Shown in pieces: positions 1 through 10,299 of a DNA stretch of 64,000 nucleotides. Made by a program: the position numbers and the translations under genes. The notes below the pieces were generated by a model. That model was given only the letters and a program-made list of their open reading frames with translations. It searched no databases and was not told the DNA's origin. Position 1 is the first letter of the stretch. Every line of letters starts with the position of its first letter. Source of the stretch: Davidsoniella eucalypti (Eukaryota; Ascomycota; Sordariomycetes; Microascales; Ceratocystidaceae); NCBI GenBank assembly GCA_004009845.1, contig RMBW01000085.1, forward strand, positions 62,001-126,000, written 5' to 3'.

Positions 1-534
1 GTGCCCAGCGCCAAAGTCGTCGAAGGACATGCCTAATTGGAAGTCGGCCCAGTTAGGATGATTGGGATCCGTGGAGAAGCCCTGCGAGAAGCTGGTGGGC
101 AGTGAAACGGGAGTTATGTCATTCGGGTTGGCAGTGGCCCCTGTCCACTGTTGTGAGTGGGAGCGCTGCATCGACTGCTGCTGCTGCTGCTGCTGCTGGA
201 TCGAGATACTTTCATCAATGCCAATGGGGGCTGGGAAGCTCCCCATGCTTCGTGGTGTGTTCTGAAGCTGGTTAATGCCCATCAGGCCGTTGTTAGCCTG
301 GTAGGTGATGCGCGGATCAAGGCCCATGGGGTTGCCTTGGCTCAGCTGCATCAGATCGACGTGTTCCTGGTTCCCAACAGCATGAGCACCGATTTCGAAC
401 GGATCTGGCTCGACCAATGGCGAAGACGTGTTGCCGGCGTTCGCTGTGTACTGGCCGGTGGACGGCTCCGTCTGTGGGAACTCCGTTCCCAATTCCATCT
501 TGATGTCGTAGCCGACAGCGGAAAGATCAGAACG
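1..534 (-). CDS. Gln-rich protein of unknown function, cut by the window start
   Basis: An uninterrupted 178-codon frame runs from a good acceptor (CTAAC branch site, then TTAATAG, exon starting at 534) off the left edge. The translated segment is acidic to neutral and low in complexity, has a run of seven glutamines encoded by CAG repeats (about 177-199), and is rich in N, S, P and M, like activation-type regions of fungal transcription regulators; no DNA-binding domain is in view. A tiny first exon 684-698 (Met-Glu-Ser-Phe-Tyr) followed by a GTATTG donor would join in phase. Alternatively this is the second exon of the frame at 1276-2145, because both ends are phase 0. I do not recognise the family. 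Confidence 0.6.
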
Positions 535-906
535 CTATTAAGTGTTAGTGCAACGGCCCAAGGCTATGAAAGTAGGCATGGGTGGTCGTTTAAAGTCGAA
601 CAGGCAGGCTGGCTGAAATTTGGAAGATGGAATGGGGATCAAGGCAGTGTTGTTGAAAGCGGAGATGGTAGGAGGCACAATACATAGAAAGACTCCATTC
701 TAGTCAGAACAATCTAGCACGACTCGTAAAGAATGAATGCGGCGACGCCCGGAATTTGAGAAGAAAAAACAAGCAGGCACCTTGGGGGCAGACTACTGAA
801 TCTCGAACTGTCTGGTAAAGATTCTAGTGGCTTGACAAAAGCGGCATAGAGAGAGTGTGGTTGAGAAGAGTTGACAATCAGGATTCCAAGGAGGTGGGAC
901 GGCCTG

Positions 907-914
907 TTTATAAA
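907..914 (-). promoter_or_regulatory. TATA-box-like element
   Basis: TATAAA on the minus strand lies about 210 bp ahead of the candidate ATG at 698 and is followed by a CT-rich stretch that resembles a fungal 5' leader. It favours a separate promoter for the 1-534 reading frame, but is only a motif match. Confidence 0.3.
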
Positions 915-1152
915 CAACGCCGGAGAAGGAAGCACAAACTGGGAAACTCGATGGCGGGGAGCTCAGAGCACAGGCAACTTCCCAAACTCTCTACTTGTGT
1001 CTTGTCCACGACTGCCATTTCGCACCGAGAATTGCCGGATGCGGATAGCGCCGTTCTGCTACTTCCGTCGACTTGGCTAATTGTGGAGCCTGCGCTCTCT
1101 TCAACAGCAACTACCACTTGGCACACCTACTAGATCAACGGGAGCTAAGCAC

Positions 1153-2145
1153 CTAAAGAGTTTGATATCTTGGCGGGACGAGTCTGTAGAGCCACTTGGG
1201 GCCAAAGACTTCCAAGCTAGATATGGACTCGAGCGATATAATGGCAATGTAGAACGGGGAGGGGTGTGAACATACACTTTTACTCTGCGGAGCCGCACAG
1301 TTGCGTTGGTCGCCACCAGCGACACGCCCCAGGGCAGTGCTACTGCCTACTGTGTTGGTGCTGGTCGTCGATGCTATAGCACCAGTTGCTGCTGCTGGGG
1401 CTAACGATATGCCACCGCGCACCCCAGGGGAGTGGCTGCCCACATCACGGTGAGCCTCACTGTTGTTCTTGGATTTGCGGCCTGCAGAGGCTGCCACTTT
1501 TCGGATCGGTGCCACGAGGGCGCTAACAAGCCTCTTTGAAAAGCCGTTCTTACGCAGCGGTCCAGGCTCTTCTGCTTGCCAGGTAATGTTGTTATCGCCG
1601 ACGCCGAGTGAACTAGAGCCGAGTCCATTTGTCACCGGTGGCATGCCAAGCAGCGACTGCTTCGAAACTACGTCACGGTTTGTCTGCTGTCCCTGTTGTA
1701 ACTGTACCTGGTGAGCATGACGACGCTGCGAGAGCTCGCCACACGACGATGCCGCTGTTATCCGTGGTCGATGCGGCGACTGCAACGAAATATGCTCAAA
1801 GGCCAGCAGGTCACTTGTCGACACCGAGCCGCCTGAAAGACCGCCTATCGCTGGAGGCATTGGGAGGCCCAGGCCATAGTCGGTCATTTCAGCAGCTGGC
1901 GTTGTCGGGCTATGTTGCTGGAACTGGCTATTTCCAAAGCCTGTGGTGTGCCAGCCAGCACTAGGCGGCATCATAAACATCTCCGGTGGCGTCAACGATG
2001 CCGAGCTATGGCTATTAATGATAGAACCGCTACCCAAGCCGCTTATGAACATCTGGTCATTGAAGTCAGTGGGCTGCGAGAAATCGACAATCTCGTCATA
2101 CGGGCCAACAGCTTGCCACTCCGCTTCTCTAGCAGTAGTCGCCAT
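1153..2145 (-). CDS. Ser/Gly-rich protein of unknown function
   Basis: A 330-codon frame starts at an ATG in good context (GACCATGGCG) downstream of a long CT-rich leader (minus strand of about 2330-2600). The first 290 residues look coding: clusters of S, G, P, Q, an early acidic segment and a basic patch near residues 220-245. The last 40 codons look non-coding, and a strong GTATGT donor at 1275-1270 would end exon 1 at 1276 in phase 0. The protein then either continues into the 1-534 exon across a 741-nt intron, or uses an exon I could not place. Composition suggests a nuclear regulator, but no domain is recognised. Confidence 0.6.
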   Translation of the reverse strand: MATTAREAEWQAVGPYDEIVDFSQPTDFNDQMFISGLGSGSIINSHSSASLTPPEMFMMPPSAGWHTTGFGNSQFQQHSPTTPAAEMTDYGLGLPMPPAIGGLSGGSVSTSDLLAFEHISLQSPHRPRITAASSCGELSQRRHAHQVQLQQGQQTNRDVVSKQSLLGMPPVTNGLGSSSLGVGDNNITWQAEEPGPLRKNGFSKRLVSALVAPIRKVAASAGRKSKNNSEAHRDVGSHSPGVRGGISLAPAAATGAIASTTSTNTVGSSTALGRVAGGDQRNCAAPQSKSVCSHPSPFYIAIISLESISSLEVFGPKWLYRLVPPRYQTL

Positions 2146-5100
2146 GGTCTATTTACAATAGTTTATGACGGGGATGGATTGTTGTATCGGAGTGAGCGAT
2201 ATTCACACCTCAGTCGTTGTGGAGTGTAGTTTTAGTGCTATTGCTAGTTTAATATGCGTAATTTCCTGGCTCGATGAAAGGGTGCTATTCCTAACGCATG
2301 CGGTGACGAGTGACAAGTACAATGCGAAGAGCACTAATAAGACGTGTGAGCAAAAAGCCTGTATGTGACTAGATAACGAAAGACAGGGAAAGATATCTGG
2401 GGAAAGAGCGACGAAAACGGAACGAAAGCAAAGAAGAAGCACAAACTATCAAGTCGACCAGCCAGGCCAGTCAGAATCAGAGTCAGAATTAGAATCAACG
2501 AGCACGGGAAAAACAAGGACAAGGACAAGAACAAGAACAAAGACGACCGCCGAGAAAACGACCATGCGAGCCAGGTTATATCGTGCTGGCTATCCATCCT
2601 AGGGATGAGTGCCTCGTCCTACTTGTCTGTCTTGCTCTTGTCTCGTCCCAAGCCGGCGAGTCACTTTCAAGAAATTCAAAACAACAGGCAAGCTTGGATT
2701 TCCAGTGAGAAAAAGAATAGGCCTTCTCTTTTCCTTGCTTCTATCTCCCTCCCCCGTTTCTACTTGCGCTTCCGAGTCAGAAATCACTAAAAGGGCTTGC
2801 CATGGCAACTGCGCAGCGCCAACATTCCAGAGTGACGCGCCGATTCTAGCAAGCAAACTAGGCATAATATGTAGTTACTGGAATGCCACAGCGCTGCTTA
2901 CTTGTTTTTTCTTATAGCCTACAGTCTTAGCAGAAAAAACTACGACCTGCTCCAATCCAGGGCGGGCTTGGGCTCATCGTTCTGCGTGCCAACCACGCAC
3001 GACAATAGCTAGCGTCTCGTGCTTCGTCACTATGCAAACACTAACTAGTAGCTTTTTTCACTGCAAATCGCCAGCTCTCGGAGCTATAGACTCTACTTAT
3101 CCCTAGCGAGGCGATTTGTGCCGTTGAAGAATCAAATGACCAAATATAGGTCTGGTTCCTCCTGTTCCTAACGAGGAACCCACTGGCAAACCCTAATGTT
3201 GCCGCAGGCTTTAACCTGCAGGTATTGTAATTGTAAGTTCAAGCTGGTGCTGTCTCACTTTGTGATCTGCAGACTTGTCTTCGAATTTTTGTCTTTCTAC
3301 TGCAAACACTCTAACCCTCTCGGGAAAAAGTAACATCGCGCATCCTTCAGTTTTTCTTTGGTTACTCAGGCTTATGTGTAGCTATGTAACCATGCAGCTT
3401 ATATCACCAACCCTAGTAAACTGCTATAGCTTTTCGTCCAACCCTAGTTATAGACTCGTCCTTCCCGTCTCCTCCTCCGTCCTTCTCAGTAAAGAGCGAA
3501 TCCTAGAGCCAAAAGAGCGGAATACATCCTACAGCTTGCTAGTCTAAGCCATTAATGAAGTTTCTTTGCTCACCTGAGAAGATATGGAACTAACTGTTTG
3601 AACATAGTTCCAACTTAGCGCCACAACACTATACCCGTCATATCCTTCGGCGTCTACTGATTGAGGCTTTTTATATTCGCCTCTTTGCGGGGCATTATGG
3701 CAACTATCTATACAGATTAGTTCCACCGAAGCTAAGAGCTCAAGCTAAAGTGTGTAAGCTAAGTAGCCTGACCTATACTAATTTAAGGACTTCCACACCC
3801 TTAGTAGCTTAAAGTTAAAGACATGCTTTACTAGATTGATTCGCCCTTGACATCTCAACTTTCTTGATCAAGCTTTCTTAGAGCTTGCTTATCCTTGTTT
3901 GTTGGCTATCTCATAGTTCTAGTGCCCGATCTTCAAGGCGTATCAACATTTGGAACTGCGTGCCATTTTATGTATGTATATAACTTTTATTCCTACATAT
4001 CATGTCTTTTAGCTGGACCCTTGGCCTTAAAATACTGGGCAAAATACTGGACTACTATACTAGTCAATGGCATACATCTCATCTTCAACTATACCAAACT
4101 CGAAAACTGACAATCAATTAGCGAATTCCTACCCAAGTACGTAGACTGACATGTCTGTAGTGTAGTACTAAAATATTATTCAAATATTTGAAAAGTGCCG
4201 TTACTACACACAAGTACGTCATTTAGATATCAGTTGATGAATAATGCTGGCCACTCGATTAAAATAAGAAACAATAGGCATAATTTTGTAAACTAGCTGT
4301 AATGATTTATTTTCTGGGTTATCAAGGTAGTTCGATGAGAGTGAATATTACAGTCTGTCGTGGCAAGCCAAGTTCTTGCCATTCATTTACTGTTAGAGGG
4401 GGGCTTTGATTTTCTAGCAAGATGTACGACTATCACATACATATCTCTGCCTATAGGTTTGCCACTGATTTTTTTTCTTTCTCATTGTAGGACTGTATAA
4501 TAATCAAAACTAAAGGCAATTTACTAGTCAGCTCTAAGCCCCGAGCTGTTGAAAAGTTTTCACGGAAAAGCGTACTAAATCACGATACCTAGCTATCATA
4601 ACCATCCGGAAGCATACACATCGTGATAAAACGACACCAACAGAGCCAAGTACAGGTCACTACAAGTTAACTCATGTATCCACTAGATACAATAAACACT
4701 AGATACACACTTAATATACTACTATTTCCATATATCTGCTAACTATACCAGAACCAGAAGTATCGAGTCAAATAGACACTTATCTAGCTCAATAAACTTC
4801 CTACATAAACGGCATACTCTTGCAATACGCCTGACTGACCTTGCACGTGATAGTTGGTTCAAATTCAGCTGGGGCAAAACTACTACTGAAGTCCGCCCTG
4901 TGCTTATGGGTAGTGCGTCTACGAAGTTCTGCAGAGGGCAGATGCTAGGTAGTAACAAGGAGAATGCTCGGAGGTTTTGAGAGTTCCCGACGAGGTGGTT
5001 TTTCTTGGGAAGGATTAGAAGTTGAAATGCGCAGGAATAGCATATAACGAAACACTGTTGAGAAGTAGGTTGTTCCTTCACCTTACATTATATACTAGTA

Positions 5101-5912
5101 TTAGTTCAGGGCTCTGCATCTTAGGATACTGAGGTGTTACATAGCTATTAAAGCTCCATTTCTACCTTGATAAAAATATATATAAAAGAAACTCTTGTTA
5201 GTTCACAGTGGCAATACAGAACTACTTTTGATATATGATAAACAACGTACGGGGTTCACCTTTATTATAGACATAGTATCATATACACTTTGAGATGCTT
5301 CATACATAGTAGTTATAGAACAAAGTGATATCATAGAGATGACAAGTCACGGCGAAATTACAAACAGAGATTTACGTAAATTTGACAAATTATAGATTGG
5401 AGCCGATACTGAAAGCGGCTTTAAGAGCTCTGAACGATGCCTCCGATAGATGGCGAACCTGAAAAGGAGACACGATAACTACCTCAAAAAAGAAGGGTAT
5501 CAAGAGGTAAAGACCTCAACATAGAATATTCCACCCAAGCAAATGAATCAAATATAACGCCTGATATGATGTAATATGCTAACAAAAATGGAACGTATTA
5601 AACGCCCGGTATTCAAAGAACCAATCCCGATGTGATAAAGACAACCCCGAACCGAATATAGAAAGCAGATGCAACGCAACAAGGGGGTATAATAAACAGA
5701 AAAACGAATAGTACGGGGCAAGAAAGAAAAAAAATAAAAAGGTCATGGGCTGTTCAATCCGAAAGCACCAAGACATGCAAGAAGCCTAGACTCGCCGGTC
5801 ATTAGACCAGGTATCAGGCGGAGGTATAACAATATGTACATGATGTGTATGACAGGCAATAAAAGCCAAGTTGGTGAAAAAAAAGAATGAAAAAAGAAAT
5901 GAAGCGAGGGCT
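2146..5912. other. Intergenic, 3.8 kb, mostly relic DNA
   Basis: 2146-2600 is the CT-rich leader/promoter of the minus-strand gene, with short AGAATC- and ACAAGG-type tandem repeats at about 2460-2540. From about 2900 the sequence becomes AT-rich with only short open frames. Two small hairpins are visible at about 3154-3181 (GGTTCCTC...GAGGAACC) and 3201-3222. Apart from the HET-like fragment at 3544-3730, nothing is recognisable. Confidence 0.5.
3544..3730 (-). pseudogene. HET-domain-like fragment
   Basis: A 60-codon minus-strand frame contains ELICIDSCHN and, further on, GYDGYSVVALSW. This resembles the start of fungal heterokaryon-incompatibility (HET) domains, where a Y-x-A/V-ALSW/Y core precedes the conserved Asp/Cys block. 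No downstream HET blocks follow in any frame, so it would be a decayed remnant. Identification is from memory of the motif only. Confidence 0.35.
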
Positions 5913-6608
5913 TTACTCTACGGCAGATAGAGCAGGCGAAGAGGACTCGCCAGTCTTCTTCTCCTCGGTTTCTTGTGGTGGAGGAACTGTGCCGTGAATC
6001 AGTGCTTGTGTGTGAATAGCAGCCTGCTGGGCGATGAAATCAGTTCTGCGGCGCTGGCGTATGGGCTTTTGCACCAAAGCTTGACGACGTTTATTCCCCT
6101 TTTCTTTAGTTCTGCGCAAGGCGGCAAAGCGGACCATGGCAAGACGGACATCTTCGGCATCGTTGTGAATGTCTTTGCAGATTCCCTCGTCGTCGTTGTC
6201 GTCGTCTATCTCGACAGAGTTTCTATATTTTATCTCGGCATGGAGAACAGCAGTGGCTTCCAAGATACCATAGCGTGTTGGTGAGCGGGTATCCATGCTG
6301 TGAGTGAAGGTGAATGGCGCATCGGTGTCGATGAAGATTGGCTTGATGCTATTCAGGCGCTGTGATGGAGAGGCTGAAGGTGCTAGCACAGAATCGGTGT
6401 TTGAAGAAGCAGACTCAAGACGCCTCCGTGGAATAGAGCGGAATTCCGAGGCTTCGAGAGCCTCTTCGGGTGAGAGTCTACGCTTGCATGACGATGATGC
6501 TGCTGCGGAAGGTAGAAGTGGCGAGTTGAGAGTATATGGAGGCGATAGCGAGCTAGAAGCCTCAAACTGATCGTCAATGGCGATGGGAAGCAGTGGTGGT
6601 GTGGCCAT
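5913..6608 (-). CDS. Hypothetical basic nuclear-type protein, 231 aa
   Basis: The start is chosen at the ATG at 6608 (ATCATGGCC context); the frame is open further upstream to 6794, but that stretch reads like leader sequence. There are no introns. The N-terminal half is Ser/Pro/Ala-rich and low complexity; an acidic patch (EIDDDNDDEG) lies near residue 140. It is followed by a helical, strongly basic segment with RFAALRRTKEKGNKRR and RQRRR motifs that could serve as nuclear localisation signals. The C-terminus is Glu/Ser-rich. No catalytic domain is seen and the family is not recognised. Coding character is supported by length and composition only. Confidence 0.6.
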   Translation of the reverse strand: MATPPLLPIAIDDQFEASSSLSPPYTLNSPLLPSAAASSSCKRRLSPEEALEASEFRSIPRRRLESASSNTDSVLAPSASPSQRLNSIKPIFIDTDAPFTFTHSMDTRSPTRYGILEATAVLHAEIKYRNSVEIDDDNDDEGICKDIHNDAEDVRLAMVRFAALRRTKEKGNKRRQALVQKPIRQRRRTDFIAQQAAIHTQALIHGTVPPPQETEEKKTGESSSPALSAVE

Positions 6609-7215
6609 GATGACAGTGGCGATAATGTGTAGTTGTTGTATATAGCGATATTCATGTGTTGAGTGATCTAGCGATTTACATCGAAGGTACATATCAACAT
6701 AAGCTAACCAGAAGACGGCCGTCTTGGGTATTTGGACGGCGTGGTGTGTCGTACTGCGGCGAGGCGTTTTTTTCTTGAATAAATACAGGCGCAATAACCG
6801 CAGACGTCAATGTCGTGCGGACGAAACTTTAGGCGCAAGTAAATAGTTCTAAGATGCACGACGTCAAAATCGAATAGAGAGAAAGTCGAGGAACCAACAG
6901 CTCGGGACTATAACAGGATCCCCAAGTTTATATTATGGTTTTTTCAGTTTTGGATTGTCTTGAAGGTTTGGTCGGTTCGCTCTTTCGCCTTTCTTTTCTA
7001 GGGTCATTCCTTCCTTCCAGCCAAGAAAATAGACCAGTTCTCTTTTGGCGTTAATTCACAGAATAAAGAGAGAAAAAGAAAACAGACTAGCCAGACTAGG
7101 ATGCCTCTTGGAGTGCATGGGCAGGTGAAATATTATCATGTCGAGGTGCTTGATCCTAGAGCTCAGTCAGTATCAGCAAGGATGTCTCTAGTATGTATAA
7201 TACAGACAACTATAT
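6609..7215. other. Intergenic, promoter side of the 5913-6608 gene
   Basis: CT/GA-rich sequence with TTTTCT runs typical of fungal leaders on both strands. An ATG at 7101 opens a 40-codon frame, which is not convincing. Confidence 0.4.
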
Positions 7216-7401
7216 GTGCCTGAACCGAACTTTTGGGGACAAGAGGGCCCTGTGCAGATGGATGCTGAGGCAAAGAATCAATTCCGATATTTAGCAGAGG
7301 CGGCAAGAATAGCAGGGTATATCCCAGAATGGGTCCCTTTGACACACTTGGAACGGCAAAAAAAGGCCGGAATTTGGGTCAGATTGATGGATGATTTCTG
7401 A
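7216..7401 (+). pseudogene. Short orphan coding-like fragment
   Basis: A 61-codon frame begins with GTG, not ATG, just after a stop. Its residues look like folded protein (YLAEAARIAGYIPEWVPL, then HLERQKKAGIWVRLMDDF) rather than random translation, being balanced in composition and lacking low complexity. No exon could be joined upstream. It may be the 3' exon or a decayed tail of a gene lost from this site; the family is not recognised. Confidence 0.3.
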
Positions 7402-9439
7402 CTTCCCATCGTCTCACCGGTGCAGCTTATAGGGGAATCTCCGGTGCAAAATGAAGCCTTTGGGCCATCCCAATACATACAGATGTATAGAGCACAGTTG
7501 GGGAGTAAATAATCCACTAGTGTCGATATGGCATTTTTGCCTCTGATGGCTGTCCACTTTTAGCTCACCTTTAGCGCTGTATGATTGGCTTGTTTTCCGG
7601 TCAGCGCCCGCAAATAAACATAACAAATAAATAAGACAGAATAGCAATAGCTTCTTTCTTGCCTCACGGAATGTCAGATTGAATCCATAAATGAGATGTC
7701 GATCAATTTTGCTCTTTTCTAGTAATCATGGTGTTTTCCCCTCCTTTCAAAAATAATAATAATGAAAAAAGAAAAGAAAAGAAAGCATACAAATCATCGT
7801 GACTTTGTCTCCATAGCATATTGACTTGGTGTTTTCATTATTCCTTCTTCGGAATCTTTATCTGGTTTTCCAAACTCGGACCCGAAACACGCACATACGC
7901 CTCTATAGCATAGCAAAATGGCCTAATCGCTATTCCGATTTTGCTGATAGCAATTCCCAACTGCCGTAATGGCTGCGACTTGTCTAATATTTAATCTGTA
8001 GTGTAGTGTACATGTAGTTAGCATCAACTGCTACAAATTCCAATACCACTAAAACTGCCAGACAAATTCAACTAATAAAATCCATCGGCCGAAATATAAA
8101 TAATCAATTAAATTATTGATTCATCGATTCATTTATTCCGGTCTTCTTCCTCTACGGTCATTACAGCAAGGATTCAAGTCCGAGTCAACAGCCAAGAAAA
8201 ATAACAGGAGAATCCACAGCCAAGAAAAGGCCTGCCTCCTATTTCTTCGGTCAAGGACTTTAACGGCCGTTAAGCCCATAATAGTTTGTTGTTTTTTTTT
8301 TTTCAATATGCCAAATGTTTAGCGAGGCCATTATCGCGTCTTTATGTGATGAGAGTACATATTTATGACTTGTAATATGATATACACTGTATTTTGCATA
8401 GTGTGTTAAAAAAAAAATCTAAAAACAAAAGATCAAAAACAAAAGAATATAAAAATGCAAATACTTAATAAAAACTCTGTCAACCTCATGACCCGAGTAT
8501 CTGGTCATGTTTTGACTGTGAATTGTTGGGTTAATTTGCTTGGTTGTCTTGCCCGCTTAACTGGTAGAATAACCAGGTCTTCATCAGACAACCAAAAAAA
8601 AAAAAAAAAAAAAAAAACAGTGATGTACATACTATATGTTGGTTCCCTTCTGTTGGTAGAAACAATTCAAAAGCCTATCCGAGCAGCTGTTTCTTCTTCC
8701 TCTCGCTTCAACCTATCAAATCCGCGTGTTTGGGACAAATCAATAAAATTCACTTTTTTTTTCTACTCAAATTATCTATGCATATGAAATTATAAACCAG
8801 AAATTAGAACAACAATTAATCAAGTGTACAATTTATAATACACCATATCATCAACAATATACAGCTGCTACCCAGCAACGCAGCTTATATTTGTAGCAAA
8901 CAGACCAGTTTCATGCGGTTATGCAACTGCATAAGGTTCCTTCATGCCAAGAAATGCAACGCGTGTGTGAATTCCGCTGCTGAAAAGACAGAGCGAATTA
9001 TAAATAATAATAAAAAAATTATAAATATAAGAATGCAAGCACACCGAGTTTGTCAACAAAGCCTGACCTGTTGGCCACGTTATGCACAGCCTTGTGCAGA
9101 TGATTGTGCCCAGGTTGTCGAGCTGTAAATATGTTTGTACATGGATTGGCTTTACATAAACTAGAGGGACAATTCATATATATTTATGCACGTTTACGTT
9201 TCAGCTCTATCCGAAATATGGGGCTTCTATATACAGGTGCACACTTTCATGTATATTATGCATGTCTTATAACTGACGTACGTGTACATGACATCTCTCG
9301 AGTCTAGATTACGACTGACTTGAATGGTTGGAAAACTTATCAACGGATCAGCGTTACAGGTACATGCCCTTCTGATGTCAGCTGTGAAATTACATCTAGA
9401 GTGTATTTTCAAATTTCTGATGACTACTTTTTTTTCTCA
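7402..9439. other. AT-rich intergenic DNA
   Basis: No gene seen. Contains many A/T runs, including 24 consecutive A at 8594-8617, and short frames only. Confidence 0.5.
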
Positions 9440-9689
9440 CACTAACCCCCTTCTTTGATGGAGATTTATCCCTTCCATGCACACTTTACAGGCTCATGTT
9501 CTTGGGAAAAAGAAGGACCCACTACACTTGTTCTTCTGGGCGTTTCACACCACAGACAATACCCTAACCACTCAACAAGGGGCCCTTGATTTCTGCAAGT
9601 TTCATTTCTTAGTAGACATGGCCCTAACCCTTAAGGGGACTAAGGTAAAAAATTTAGCCAGGTTAGCACTCCGACCTAGGATTTTTTGA

Positions 9690-9830
9690 GGGCCATTAGG
9701 GTCACTCGACGTCTACTTTGGTCGGATCCACGTGATCCACATAAAGCCGTAAAATGATAAATAAATAAATAATCCCTTGTCAACCACGATGACATCAAGA
9801 CCCAAACTTGAGCTGGCTCTAGGCTTGGCA
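9690..9830 (-). repeat. Relict repeat, copy A (LTR-like)
   Basis: Shares about 140 bp, in inverted orientation, with 49950-50105. Common blocks include GGATCCACGTGAT, CATAAAG, CGACGTCTA and AACTTGAGCT. The divergent, dispersed nature fits a solo LTR or other transposon end. The flanking 9440-9690 and 9830-10300 stretches have short open frames without recognisable domains and may belong to the same relic. Confidence 0.45.
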
Positions 9831-10299
9831 TTCAAGATTGTCCTTCTTCCCCCACACAATAGGATTCTCTTCACCGTCCCTCATGATACCCTAACTCCTG
9901 GCTACCATGAACGCGTCGGCTTCCTTGAGTGTTTGAGTATATTCTACCGTCTTGGCATAGTTGGTTGTATATTTTGTCTAATGTTAGGCGTTTTTCCCGG
10001 ATCATCCTCTTCGTCTAAACTGGGGGGCTTACTCCCCTCCCCTATGTATATCATACTGACTGTACAGCCCACAGGAAAAGGGATCTTACATGTACTAAGA
10101 GGTGAGGTTTCTTCGCTAAAATTCAGCGTAGCATCGGTTAACTTCAAAACTACAGTTCGTTTGTGCGTTCGTAGCCTCTGCACGTAAAGAAAAGTAGCGA
10201 TAAATATATAGAGGGCCTTTGATAAAGACCATTTCGTCACCCTTCTAGAGCTAGACTGATTCCGTCTCGGCCTCGCGCTTTTACTCAACAAGGAAGATT

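Noticed and set aside
4780..4875. tRNA-like boxes (TAGCTCAATAA and GGTTCAAATTC)
   Set aside because: No acceptor stem or anticodon arm can be formed around them.
8594..8617. A24 tract as a retrotransposon tail (same length as the tract at 24751)
   Set aside because: No element sequence precedes either tract and no target duplication is visible; simple slippage is enough.
9540..9640. tRNA-derived SINE suggested by a GTTGAGTGGTTAGGG stretch on the minus strand
   Set aside because: Only a loose A-box match; no B box and no poly-A or fixed 3' end.
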